Shown in pieces: positions 11,095 to 22,900 of a stretch of DNA of 64,000 nucleotides (positions are counted from its first letter, which is position 1; each line of letters starts with the position of its first letter). A program made the translations under genes and the position numbers. The stretch comes from Rhabdophis nuchalis (lineage: Eukaryota; Chordata; Lepidosauria; Squamata; Natricidae). The stretch covers positions 196,637,962-196,701,961 of the forward strand of contig CM077644.1 of NCBI GenBank assembly GCA_039707465.1, written 5' to 3'. A model generated the notes under the pieces. That model saw only the letters and a list, made by a program, of their open reading frames with translations, made no database searches and was not told where the DNA came from.

Positions 11095-12858
11095 TAAGAT
11101 ATGGACAGGTTACGTGGGCGACTGCGAGCCACCACATGTTTATTGGACCCGTGCCCCTCCTGGCTTGTACTGGCATCCTGGGAGGTGACACGAGGCTGGC
11201 TCCAAGAGGTTGTCAACGCATCCTTGAGTGAGGGCTCCTTGCCTGCTTCCCTAAAAGAGGCCATGGTGAGGCCCCTCCTCAAGAAGCCCTCTTTGGACCC
11301 AGCTCTTTTAAACAATTATCGTCCAGTCTCCAACCTTCCCTTTTTGGCGAAGGTTGTTGAGAGTGTGGTGGCACAACAGTTTCCCCGTCACCTGGAGGAA
11401 ATTGAGTATCTAGATCCGCGCCAGTCCGGCTTTCGGCCCGGGCATAGCACCGAGACGGCATTGGTCGCGTTGGTAGATGATCTCTGGAGGGCCAGAGATG
11501 GGGGATGTTCCTCCATCCTGGTCCTATTAGACCTCTCGGCGGCTTTCGATACCATCGACCATGGTATCCTATTGCATCGGCTGGGGGGGTTGGGGGTGGG
11601 AGGCACCGTTTTACGGTGGTTCTCCTCCTACCTCTCTGGCCGATCGCAATTTGTGCGGGCAGGAGAGCAGAGGTCGACCCCGAGACCACTCACATGCGGG
11701 GTGCCTCAGGGGTCGGTCCTCTCGCCTCTCCTGTTTAACGCATATATGAAGCCGCTGGGTGAGATCATCCGTGGTTTTGGGGTAGATTACCACCTGTACG
11801 CTGATGACACCCAGCTGTACATATCTACCCCAAACCACCCCAACGATGCCGTAGCGGTGATGTGCCAGTGCCTGGAAGCCGTGCGGATCTGGATGGGAAG
11901 TAACGGACTCAGGCTCAACCCGACCAAGACCGAGTGGCTGTGGTTTCCGGCTGCCCGATTCAACCAGCTTTCTCCAACGCTGGCCATAGGGGGCGAACAT
12001 CTTGCCCCTGTGGATGGGGCGCGCAATTTGGGTGTCCTCCTGGATACCCGGCTGTCTATGGAAGAGCAAGTGACAGCCGTGGCCAGGAGGGCGTTTTACC
12101 AGGTTCGCCTGGTTCGCCAATTGCGCCCCCTATTGGATCGGGACGCCCTTCGCACAGTCACTCATGCCCTCGTGACATCCCGACTGGACTATTGTAACTC
12201 TCTCTACATGGGGCTTCCCTTGAGGTGCACCCGGAGGCTTCAGTTAGTTCAGAATGCAGCCGCGCGGGCAATTATGGGGACCACCAGGTTCGCCCACGTT
12301 ACACCACTCCTGCGCGAGCTGCACTGGCTGCCTGTCGTCTTCCGGGTGCGCTTCAAGGTGCTAACTATCATCTTTAAGGCGCTCCATGGCTCGGGACCTA
12401 GCTATCTGCGGGATCGGATCCTGCCCCATACATCCTCACGACCGATTCGCTCCCACAGAGAGGGACTTCTCCGGGTGCCGTCCACCAGACTTTGTCAGCG
12501 GGCGACGCCCAGGGGAAGGGCTCTCTCTGTGGCGGGCCCGGCCCTCTGGAACGACCTTCCCCCCGATATCAGAACGACCACGGACCTCCGCTCCTTCCGT
12601 ATGAAACTAAAGACCCATTTCTTTCGACTGGCCGGCCTTGGATAGTCTCTCTGTCTATAGATTTTTAAATGTATTTTAATGGGTTTTAATTTTTTAGCAC
12701 GGGATAACATAGTTTAATGGTGTTTTAAACTGTATATTTTGTATTGATTGTTTATATTGTTTTTAGTTTCTCCTGTGCACCGCCCCGGGTCCCTGTGGGG
12801 AGAGGGAGCGGTTAATAAATGCAAAAGTTATTATTATTATTATTATTATTATTAGACC
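11095..12858 (+). mobile_element. L2 LINE, 5'-truncated, nested in the CR1
   Basis: It begins abruptly inside the ORF2 coding region, runs through a long open frame, and ends with the L2 3' UTR (CACCGCCCCGGGTCCCTGTG) and an (ATT)n tail at 12831-12855. CR1 endonuclease sequence flanks both sides in the opposite orientation, so the L2 inserted into an existing CR1. No clear target duplication was found. Confidence 0.87.
11101..12645 (+). CDS. L2 reverse transcriptase ORF, N-terminally truncated (514 codons)
   Basis: The frame is open from ATG to stop. It contains RT motifs [37 protein letters not shown], the catalytic [27 protein letters not shown] and the YADDTQLY active site (about residue 235). 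The C terminus includes [19 protein letters not shown]. The endonuclease domain is missing through 5' truncation, so it cannot retrotranspose alone. Near identity with the copies at 22814-25786 and 44098-45570 points to recent activity. The ATG is internal to the original protein. Confidence 0.85.
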   Translation: MDRLRGRLRATTCLLDPCPSWLVLASWEVTRGWLQEVVNASLSEGSLPASLKEAMVRPLLKKPSLDPALLNNYRPVSNLPFLAKVVESVVAQQFPRHLEEIEYLDPRQSGFRPGHSTETALVALVDDLWRARDGGCSSILVLLDLSAAFDTIDHGILLHRLGGLGVGGTVLRWFSSYLSGRSQFVRAGEQRSTPRPLTCGVPQGSVLSPLLFNAYMKPLGEIIRGFGVDYHLYADDTQLYISTPNHPNDAVAVMCQCLEAVRIWMGSNGLRLNPTKTEWLWFPAARFNQLSPTLAIGGEHLAPVDGARNLGVLLDTRLSMEEQVTAVARRAFYQVRLVRQLRPLLDRDALRTVTHALVTSRLDYCNSLYMGLPLRCTRRLQLVQNAAARAIMGTTRFAHVTPLLRELHWLPVVFRVRFKVLTIIFKALHGSGPSYLRDRILPHTSSRPIRSHREGLLRVPSTRLCQRATPRGRALSVAGPALWNDLPPDIRTTTDLRSFRMKLKTHFFRLAGLG

Positions 12859-13095
12859 TATGGCAATGTCACTTCCCCCCCAACTTTTAATATTGACCCA
12901 AATGCATTCAATATAGTTCTCATAATTGTTGTGCTCTATTTCTATAGAGATGAGATGTAGTTATTTCTTATATATAGTGCAACTCCACCTCCTCTTTTAT
13001 TTGGTCTATTTCTTTTAAATAATTTAAATCCTTCTAGCTGTATGTTCCATTTGTGGGTTTCATCCCACCAAGTTTCTGTAATGGCAACAATATTG

Positions 13096-14640
13096 ATTAA
13101 CAACTATTTTAAAAACCTCAGTTCAGTCACAATTGAACTAAATGAGGCACACTATTTAAAAAGGCAGTCTTAATAGTACAAATTTGGGGGAAATGTTTCT
13201 TTAATTAAGAGAGGAACTCTGTTACAAAGCAAAAGCAAGTGTCAGTAGAAATCACTAAGCAAACAACTGTCACTAGAAATCAGTAATGTGGTGATCATGG
13301 CATTAGGATGTAAAAGATTACATTTGAAATTTGCAATTTATCCTGAAACTATACTCCCTTAGTTTAACATTTTTCTTCTTTTTTCTTCTATTTATGTTAT
13401 GAGGATTTTTAAAAATGGCAAGGAGAAAAATAAATTATCATATCTGCATTATATTTGGGGAACACATCTTCTGATAGAATATCTAAATCATGGCCCAACA
13501 TATGGTAAATTAATTTAAAAATGAATCTGTTTCAATGAATACTATTAGCTTAAAATTAAGGAATACCTATGCTATATTTCATTTTCAATCATCAAAAGAA
13601 GAGGAAACAATATTGTGAAGATGTCTCTATGCTATGATTGTTAGGTAGAATTTTAGGCTTTAGGTTTAGGAAATCATGTTTTTCCTTTGAGATAAAGCCA
13701 TATTCTTTGATGTGCAAAAACTAGCTTTTTTGGGAAAAGCGATGAGAATAGTCAAACAATAGGACTGTATTCTAAAGTCCTTGATCAAAGCTAAGAAAGA
13801 AACAAACTCAGTGAGAAAGAAAAAGATGCAACATATTTTACAAAAGACAAATGGAACCATCAGCCGCCTCGAGACATATTGCATTTGCCACATAAGGAAT
13901 TTTATCTAAGATGTCTGTTTTTTCTCACATTTAAAAAAAGGAACCCTTTATTGCACATCAACAATTCGTTGCCTTCACTTTTGTTCCCTATCATACATTG
14001 AAATATATGTAATAATCTGTTTCTATACTGTATTGAATGTTTCTCTCTCTGAAATTCATGGACTCAATTCATTCTAGGTCTATGTCAACTCAGGTGTTTG
14101 AGTGCTATGGGCAATAATAGGTAGATTGGCTTGTACTGTAGAATTAGATGAAATTATTTTGACATGTCATATTTAAAAGTCTACTTATCCATAAAGCATA
14201 GCCTCAGAGCCCTTATATAGCCATTAGCTTATAAAAGATGCTATACAAATAAATACCTTAGAATTGGAATTTGCATTTTTTTAAAATACAAGTTGGCATA
14301 TAGACTGAATAACATCTCAGGCACCTGATTTTTTCATAATTTCAGCTGTTTTATTGTTTCTATAATTAGGTTGTTTTGGGGCAATATGCTTACCAGAAAG
14401 CTTATCTTCATTATTTTACAAATGAAAATAGTGTGTACATACACACAGAGAAATTTTTTTTGTTATATCTAATTTACTTGATAAACAAAAGTTCCTATCA
14501 AAGATACTAAATAAGCCAAGACAGTATATTATCATAAGTATTAATACAATTCTAGGTCTGAAAAATGGGGTAAATAGAAAGAACTAAAGACTAAAGAAGT
14601 AGCATTAGATATATAAATATAGTAGCATAGTTGTAAGTTA
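13096..14640. other. FER intron, anonymous
   Basis: AT-rich DNA with no recognised exon, RNA or repeat. Confidence 0.4.
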
Positions 14641-14644
14641 ATAT

Positions 14645-14703
14645 ATATCTACCTGGCGCTCAACCAATTTCATTGTAATTTTATTATTACAATGACAATA
14701 AAG

Positions 14704-14758
<55 letters not shown>
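14645..14758 (+). repeat. LINE-like 3' tail with (ATT)n microsatellite
   Basis: CATTGTAATTTTATTATTAC and CAATGACAATAAAGATTATT are followed by about 15 ATT units (14708-14757). The same tail, shorter, is at 28928-28983, so it is a dispersed retroelement end that seeded a microsatellite. Confidence 0.6.
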
Positions 14759-14760
<2 letters not shown>

Positions 14761-15015
14761 ATCCAGAAGGCCACAGCATTCTGAAATCCTTACAATGATC
14801 AATTCTCATTTACATGCAAAGTTTTTACAGTATTATATTCTCGTGAAGATATGCCTCCAAAAGTATAACATTCTCTCTTACAAATCAGTATGTGATTTTG
14901 ATTTGATATCAGGTTTTCAAAATAAAAATACTTTTAGTTCTCTGAACACAAGCATAAAATATTTATATGTATTTTTAAAAAAAATCCTACTCAGTAATTT
15001 GAGGCAGTGACCCAA

Positions 15016-15235
15016 GCAGCCAGTTTGGTGTACTGGTTAAGGCATTAGGCTAGAAACCAGGAGTTCCAGTCTTGCCTTAAGCACAGTCAGCTGGGTAACA
15101 TTGGACTCTCTCTTAGCCTAAAGGAAATAACAAGCAAGGGCAAACCATGTCCAAAGAAATTGCCAAGAAAACTGTAGGGACTTGTCCTTGCAGTCACCAG
15201 GAGTCAAGACTAACTCAAAGGCACAAAATAAATAA
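15016..15235 (+). mobile_element. SINE with tRNA-like head and BovB-like tail (Sauria-SINE type)
   Basis: The head AGTTTGGTGTACTGGTTAAG and GTTCCAGTCTTGCC are A/B-box-like. The 3' part, with ATTGCCAAGAAAACTGTAGG, CAGTCACCAGGAGTCAAGAC and TAACTCAAAGGCAC, resembles the BovB LINE tail used by squamate Sauria SINEs. A different tail is joined to a similar head at 33911-34165. Confidence 0.75.
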
Positions 15236-15899
15236 CTTGAGGCAAATTTATGAATGATTACTGTCATAAAATTAATCTCTTTCAAATGTTTTGCCTGCTG
15301 TAGAGACAAAATGCATAACTGTATGGATATAACAAATAAGTACTATGTATTTTTTTTCCAGGATAGAAAGAGCACTGGTGTTTTCATTTTGTTGTGGGAA
15401 GGAGCTATTGAGAACATCGTGTGCAGCAAAGAAAAGAAATAATTTCCACTTCAGGCAAAACAATCAAATAATTTCCACTTCAGGCTCAATTTATCATATT
15501 GTGGATATTTTATGAGAAGACCCACTGCTTGGAAAAGTCAGTAATTCTGGAAAAGTAATGAGAAAAAACAACAACCAGCAACAAGTTGGATGCACTTGAT
15601 CACAGCAGTGATAGGTACACCATTGACAGATGTGTAGGGTTAGACTAGGTCCATCAATGTGGTTGCTAATAGTCAACATCACTTTGATAGCACCAAATCA
15701 ATGTCTACTTTCAACATAGGAATTTAGCAAGTATAATTTAGCTGGGATTAGATTCAGTTTATTAATCTTCTTTTTAATATTTAAGTCTTATTTTAGATTA
15801 CCCATACATTTGAATCAATTATAAAGCCAATGAAAACAGTGCCAAGATTCTCAATAAATACTGTTTTGTGTTAAATATTGTTTTATTTAACTGTCAGGA

Positions 15900-16216
15900 A
15901 ATATAATACAATAGCAGAGTTGGAAGGGACCTTAGAGGTCATCTAGTCCAACTCCCTGCCTAGGCAGGAAGCTCTATACCGTTTCAGACAAATGGCTATC
16001 TAACATCTTCTTAAAGATTTGTAGTGTTGGGGCATTCACAACTTCTGGAGGCAAGCTGTTCCACTGATTAATTTTTCTGTCAGGACATTTCTCCTCAGTT
16101 CTAAGTTGCTTCTCTCCTTGATTAGTTTCCACCCATTGCTTCTTGTTCTGCCCTCAGGTGCTTTAGAGAATAGTTTGACTCCCTTTTCTTTGTGGAAACC
16201 CCTGAGATATTGGAAC
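15900..16216 (-). mobile_element. CR1 LINE 3' end fragment
   Basis: AATAGCAGAGTTGGAAGGGA, GTCATCTAGTCCAACTCCC and CTGATTAATTTTTCTGTCAGG read on the plus strand are the complement of the CR1 3' UTR. The end of the RT coding region follows. It matches 8730-9030 closely. Confidence 0.85.
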
Positions 16217-16250
16217 ACTGAATATAATATGAATACCTTACAATGTAGTA

Positions 16251-16705
16251 CAGGTAGTCCTCGCTTACCAACCATTCGTTCAGTTATGATTGCATTCACT
16301 GAGGGGGACGTAAGACAATTCTCAAAACTGCAGCCTCTGCAATGTCCTCGTGGTTATGTGATTGTGATTTGGGCATTTGGCCACCAGCTCTCATTTACAG
16401 TGCCTGCAGCATCCTGCATGACATGAGTATCATTTGCAATCTTTCCTGCCACTTTCCCATGAGCAGTCAGTGGGGAAGCCAGCAGAAGGTTGCAAGTTGC
16501 TCAGGTAAGTTGTTCCCATTGGTTTTTCTACCGAGGAAGAAGAGAGGAGCCCTTGAGTGGCAGGCTGAGTGTGGATCCTGCTTACTACCCACACTGCACC
16601 AAGCCCTCCAGGCCCGGCATTGCCACATTTGTACCAAGATACACCCTCCTCCACCCAATTGTACTAATTCCAATTCAATTACTGTTGTTAAGCAACAACT
16701 ACCTG
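16251..16705. mobile_element. CAGGTAGTCCTC-family MITE, complete ends
   Basis: It starts CAGGTAGTCCTCGCTTACC and ends AAGCAACAACTACCTG, flanked by TA on both sides (16249-16250, 16706-16707). It is non-coding and lies between a CR1 tail and FER coding exon 8. Confidence 0.65.
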
Positions 16706-16799
16706 TATATCATTTGCTTTTAGTTACAAACAGTTACAATTCTTTTTAAAGCAACATTAGCCACAGTATCCTAACTTACTAAGTAAATGTAAATTTTAC

Positions 16800-16989
16800 C
16801 ATGGAAGAGACTGATCTGGCATCTTCCTCATAATTTACAACAGGTGGGGGCTCTTTCCCATCATTTTCTTGCACTTTTTGTTGAAGAAGTTCCTTCTGGG
16901 CTGCAAATTTGACTTCAGTGCATTTTAGCTGCTGAACAGTTTGCTTTAATTCTTCAAGGGCTTGCTTCTGGCTTAGCAGAAGCACAATG
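16800..16989 (-). CDS. FER: FER coding exon 8 (coiled coil to [10 protein letters not shown])
   Basis: 190 bases. They complete the aspartate codon and encode [20 protein letters not shown] through [20 protein letters not shown], 63 full codons. The acceptor is CTTTTCAG|CATTGT and the donor is CCATG|GTAAAA, phase 0. The motif [14 protein letters not shown] is a FER signature just upstream of the SH2 domain. The acceptor lies only 242 bases from the end of the minisatellite-bearing transposon at 17232-18306. Confidence 0.95.
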
Positions 16990-19900
16990 CTGAAAAGAAC
17001 AGCATCAAAATTATATTAAAAGCAAAATGGAAGCATGTATTCATTTCTCAAGATCATAACAAATAATATAGATGGAGTTGGGAGTTGGTTATTGTCAACT
17101 TGTTTTTCCCCTCGAAAAAGCCTAATCTAAGGAAGAACAGAATAGGCTGCATTAAAAATTAATGTAGAGGAAAACTTTAATATATAACTATCTAAAGAAG
17201 AAATCCATGCAAATTTCCCAAAATCCATATACCGTATTTATTCGACTATAACGCGCACACGTGTATAACGCGCACCCCCTAATTTTCGATTAAAAATCGG
17301 TATAAAATTTTTATACCGATTTTTATAAAGCTCCACTTCTCCCACCGCGTCTCTTTCTGGCTCCGCTTTTTCCCCCGCGTCTGTTTCTGGGCTCCACTTC
17401 TCCCCCCGCGTCTGTTTCTGGGCTCCACTTCTCCCCCCGCGTCTGTTTCTGGGCTCACTTCTCCCAACGCCTCTGTTTCTGGGCTCCACTTCTCCCACCG
17501 CGTCTGTTTCTGGCTCCGCTTTTTCCCCCGCGTCTGTTTCTGGGCTCCACTTCTCCCCCCGCGTCTGTTTCTGGGCTCACTTCTCCCAACGCGTCTGTTT
17601 CTGGCTCCGCTTTTTCCCCCGCGTCTGTTTCTGGGCTCCACTTCTCCCAACGCGTCTGTTTCTGGCTCCGCTTTTTCCCCCGCGTCTGTTTCTGGGCTCC
17701 ACTTCTCCCACCACGTCTGTTTCTGGGCTCCGCTTCTCCCCCCGCGTCTGTTTCTGGGCTCACTTCTCCCAACGCGTCTGTTTCTGGGCTCACTTCTCCC
17801 ACCGCGTCTGTTTCTGGCTCCGCTTTTTCCCCCGCGTCTGTTTCTGGGCTCCACTTCTCCCCCCGCATCTGTTTCTGGGCTCACTTCTCCCAACGCGTCT
17901 GTTTCTGGGCTCCACTTCTCCCCCCGCGTCTGTTTCTGGGCTCCACTTCTCCCCCCGCGTCTGTTTCTGGGCTCACTTCTCCCAACGCGTCTGTTTCTGG
18001 GCTCCACTTCTCCCAACGCGTCTGTTTCTGGCTCCGCTTTTTCCCCCGCGTCTGTTTCTGGGCTCCACTTCTCCCACCGCGTCTGTTTCTGGGCTCACTT
18101 CTCCCAACGCGTCTGTTTCTGGCTCCGCTTTTCCCCCCGCATCTGTTTCTGAGCTCCACTTCTCCCACCGTGTCTCTTTCTGGCTCCGCTTCTCCCGCCG
18201 CTGCCGCCGCCGCGCAGAAACCCAAACTCTCGTTTATAACGCGCACCCAAACTTTGAGTTCTTTTTTGGGTACAAAATTTTGCGCGTTATAGTCGAATAA
18301 ATACGGTAACTCAATTAAAGAAATGCATAGTTTATAATCATTGCATTCAATCAAAGGAATAGGAAATAAATTATGCCATTAGACTCAATAAATAAAGAAT
18401 TAAAGAAAAACAATGCTAAAAGTAATGTAAGATTTTTTAAAAAGAGTTTTACATTCATTTATAAAATCAGTTATTAAATATAGTCAATAATTCTAGACTT
18501 ACAAACAGGGTGCAATGAAGCATGATCTTAGCAAATGAGTTACTGTACATCGTCTGTATTTCATTTTCATTCAATATTATATGAATAACTTGGAAAATTA
18601 ATTTTATATATCATACTCTTCCATGTCTGCCATTTACTCACTCAGATTTTTTTTCATAGATCTTAGAAGATTCTTCTATCTTCTTTTCTAATTCCAGAAC
18701 TAATTCCTCCTTATTTAGAAGTGTCTGCTGTGTCTGAATCAGTTCTTCTACTACAGTTTTCAACCTATGATTTAAACGAATAGTAACAAATATAATCTGT
18801 GACTATTTAGCAGAACCTTCTTTGTATTTCTCAATGGAGATTGATTTTTCAAATAATCATCACATTTAGTTTTTCTTTTTGTTATTTACTATTATTAATT
18901 TTATTATATTTGTAAACGGTTTAGAGTGTTTATATTAAAGAAATCTATAAATCTCATAAATAAAATGGAAGCTAAAAAGAATTTATACTTTTTGTGGAAT
19001 CTTTTCAGGCTGTCAAAATCCATCAACATTTATATTATAGGCTATGGTTGTTTTTTTTAAAGGCAAGTACTTTCATAAAAATGAGGCACAATAACAGGAA
19101 CAATAGTATGCTAAACATATTGCAAAAAAAATAGAATTTAATGGTTTTCATTTTGAGATTATTCTGCTTGTAATAAAGTTTGAAATAGCATAATGCAATA
19201 AAGCTCCACAAATACATTTTTACTACATATAAAAACAATCTTCTTTAGCTCATTGCATTTATTTATATGCTGCTGGGACTTTTCTTGTTATGAACTAATT
19301 GTGTTCATTTAAATGTAGCAAAATTAATTTGCCATAAGGACAATTAACAGTTTAGAAACTTGTTATATTAAAACCATAACTGTTCTAACTGTTTGATAAT
19401 ATAAATTCATTAATTCCTAATGGCCAGTTTTTAAAAAATGCATTGTCCTTTTATACCCAACTGAGAACATTTGAATTCTGAACTGACCGCCAAGAATGCC
19501 AAGAATAATAATCCTTCATTAAAAAAATATCACTTACAATGTTCCACAGAAATGAAGAGTTGGAAGATTCACTAAGTCAGCTAATTGCACTGAGACACAT
19601 TAATTTTTCCCAAACTGTCCAATGGTAAGACAAAACTTATCATCTATTACCTCAAGAATCTGAATAATACAGTAGTACAGAACAATGTCAAATTAAACAG
19701 AGCAGATTAATTTGCTAGATTTATTAATTTACCACTTTCAATTTTCTTTGCTTTCACTATTCATCAATAAAGGGATTGTAACTAAAAATTCATGTAACAG
19801 ATCTTTTTCAGAGAACAATCACTCTTTCTTTTTCTATTTTATGGTACACAAATCTTATTTCAAAGCAACTAAGTACAGTGCAACTATCTTGTTCCTCATA

Positions 19901-22900
19901 CAATCGAACAGAGAAGAGACAAGTTCCAATGGTGATTAGAAGTCTGGAAGTCTTGCTTTTTATTTCAATAAATTATGATCATAATGGCAAGACCTTTTCC
20001 AAATTAAGTCCTGTATTGAAAGTTGTGAGCAGAAATTAATTTCACTTACAAACAGGAAATTATTAATTTTTCTTTTCAGGTATTTCACAGTAATGACAAT
20101 GAAGTTCATCAACTTCCTGTACATCTTTTGGGGGGGGGGGGGAATATGGTCAACCCTGATGATAGTACAGAAATGAGAAACTTTCTTACATAAATGAATG
20201 CATGGGAGAAATGTTAAGGTGCTACCATGTTATAACAATGATTATTTGTCTACAGATACATTCCTGCATACAAAGATATATTTAATGACATAGAATTATT
20301 AGTATTAATTATTAGGTGGTCTATCATTCAAAATTTAATCCAAATCCTACCACCCTCATCTACATTAAAACAATCATAGCTCCAAACTAGATAGTTTCTT
20401 ATCATTCCTCATTCTGGGCCATGGGCCTATTGAACTGTTTTTACAGTCTTGGTAATTTCCAAAGCATCACGAGAGAAGGAACAAAGCACACCTTTGGGTG
20501 GACTACCACATAAATTTCTGGTTCACATCCCTTAACTTGTTGCAGTGGAATATTTCAGGTAAGCTCTCTAGATGTATAGACTAAAAAGACAAAATCGTGT
20601 TTAATAAGGCTGACTCATATGTGTCCTAACAACATGCCAGGTCTTTATAGTTAATAGTACTTTGAATTTTGAACTGGTCACCAAAACTGGCTGGTAACAG
20701 ATCCAAGAACCAAAGTACACGAAAATCTACAGTAGTATGCTCTGTTTCCAGTCATTTGCTACACTGAACCAGCTGCAAGTTTTGAGTCATTACCAAATGT
20801 AACCTTGTATGGTTTGCACTGCTGTAATCCAACTGTGTGCTGATTAATGCAACAGTTACAATTACCAAGGATTTGTAGTCTAACTGGTGCTAAAACAAAA
20901 ATGTCTCCTTGCTATAACCCCAGTGATTATGCTGAACATGACTGTTGATTCCATTGACAAAATCATAGAACAGATGTTTTACTGCTTTTATTGTCACTAT
21001 GTAGACACAAATATGGATCTTAGTCATTTTTTATTTTACATCAACATTGGTTCTGGCTTTTCAGTTCCTTTCACTCCTGAAGCTCCTACAATAACCGGAG
21101 AACAGAATGATTTGACAACTGAGATTGGGTGATTTAGAACAATCTCATCTAGCACTTGAACCACCTCAACGTAATGGAGATTAACAAGGCATAATGATAA
21201 ACTCTAAATTTACATTTAGAGTCCTCTTCATTATATTCAAAATCAGACATAAACATCTCCACTTGTCCTTTTCTCCATAATCTATTATAAATAAATCATC
21301 TAGAGCCTACCTGTTTATAAAATAAAGCAAGGGCTCCTCTTCAAAGGGGATCCTTGCAGCATATCAACCAAAGAGTCTAATATTATAGCCCATCACCAGT
21401 CCACAAGCTATGCTTTCAAACAAAGCCTTGGCTGTTTATTTCATCCAGTTTTCTCTCTTTTCTCTTTCCTCTAGCCAAACAAGTATTTAGGAACCTGTTG
21501 CCATAACAGCTTCCAGTCTTTTACTCTTCTGGCTTTTGCTCCAAACCTTGCAAACAATTCTCTACTCTTTGTTCTGGCCTCTACCATTCTCACTGATTTT
21601 GCCAGGATATTGTTCCAGCCACAAAATTTTAAGTATTTTTCTGGATGGGCCAGCTCTGTGCCTCTCCTGTGAGTGCCTGATCAACAATGGCAGTTATCAC
21701 AATGTTCTCTCTTTCTTCTGCAGCTGTCTCTGCAAAACATAAACCAGCAGCAACTTTGCTTACTCTTCAAAGCTTCTGCCATTATCCAGAGTCAATTCCA
21801 GTCCGGCTTGCTTCCCCAACTAGGTATAGTCCAATACATCTCATCTTATTGCCACTGTTACTACCCCTAATTTTTCCCTTCCCAACATCCCGTATCCCAT
21901 TCAACACCTTCTAATTTAATCTTCCTTCCAACATATCCTCTAACATCCAACTGCTTCTCACCACGAGTTAGTTTTTACACACGGAACAGCTAGTCTATTG
22001 TCAAAACAAGACAGGTAATCTGGGCCTTCCTGTAAAAAAAGAGTGCTATCCAAGACATTACATAATTCAGACAGGAGAAAGAGCTACAAAAATGTGAAGA
22101 TTGATTTCACTAAGACACTGTTTTGATACAAAGCTGGTCCAGTTTTAGATGCTTTTTTGTCAGTCTTAAGGGCACATGTTCTTTTTGATGTGTGGATTGC
22201 TGTACCACAGAGTTCTCTTCCCAGATGGCGTTTAACCTTGATTTAATAGAATCCCATTTAAAAGTATAATCAACCAAATTTCATTCCAATCTTTCCTCTA
22301 AATAACAGATGTCCACTGTGTCTGAAATAAATTGATGCAAATGACACAATTTGTCATTTGCATAACGACATCATTATGAAATGCCCTACGTAGTCCTGAT
22401 TATATACTTTAATATTAAATGGATGAAGAGTAACAGAACTCTCTCTTCCTAAGTGGCTTGTTATAGTGACAATTGCCATTATTCTCCAATTTTCTCTAAA
22501 GTAGTCATCATCCAACCACAACCTTACACAACTCTTTTATGTAACTCTTGGCAAAAGAAATATAGACCCATATTTCTCAAAACTTAAAATTAAGAAAGCA
22601 AAATAATTTTTGATAGCATTTATTTATTTATTTTTATTTTATTAAATTTATACCCCGCCCTTCTCCTTGTTAGGACCCAGGGCGGCGCACAGGCATTATT
22701 AAAACCACAAAATACAAAATCGATTAAAATATATTAAATTATTAGACCCGTGCTAAAAACCCATTTTAAAACCATACCAAATTAATTTTAAATTTAAAAG
22801 TCAGAAGTAGGGGCTATCCTAGGCCGGCTTGTTGGAATAGATACGTCTTAAGACGTTGGCGGAAGAGGCGGAGGTCCGAGATAGTGCGAAGGTCGGGGGG

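Larger units (their letters stand above)
8725..13095 (-). mobile_element. CR1 LINE, near full-length ORF2, interrupted by an L2
   Basis: Minus-strand CR1. The endonuclease start is at about 13095-12865 (IVAITETWWDETHKWN, then KRGGGVALYIRNNY). It resumes after the L2 insertion at about 11090 (YRSPNQAEEVDELFASQL, then IVMGDFNSPD). The pre-RT region is 10856-10200. RT pieces include FNSPGPDGLHLRFLKELADE near 10080 and the catalytic FADDTKL near 9450. The RT C terminus is near 9000-9216 and the CR1 3' UTR runs to about 8725. Frameshifts and stops break the frame, so the copy is dead. Confidence 0.88.

Noticed and set aside
11101..12645. The 514-codon RT frame as a host or viral gene
   Set aside because: Motifs, 3' UTR and tail match L2 LINEs, with two other copies in the window.
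17335..18200. Regular 31-bp repeats resembling a CRISPR array
   Set aside because: Units are contiguous with no unique spacers, and the host is a vertebrate.
17279..18354. Long minus-strand frames (up to 245 codons) of Arg/Glu/Lys/Gly-rich repeats
   Set aside because: They are translations of a 31-bp minisatellite without stops in any frame; the repeat lies inside a transposon in an intron.
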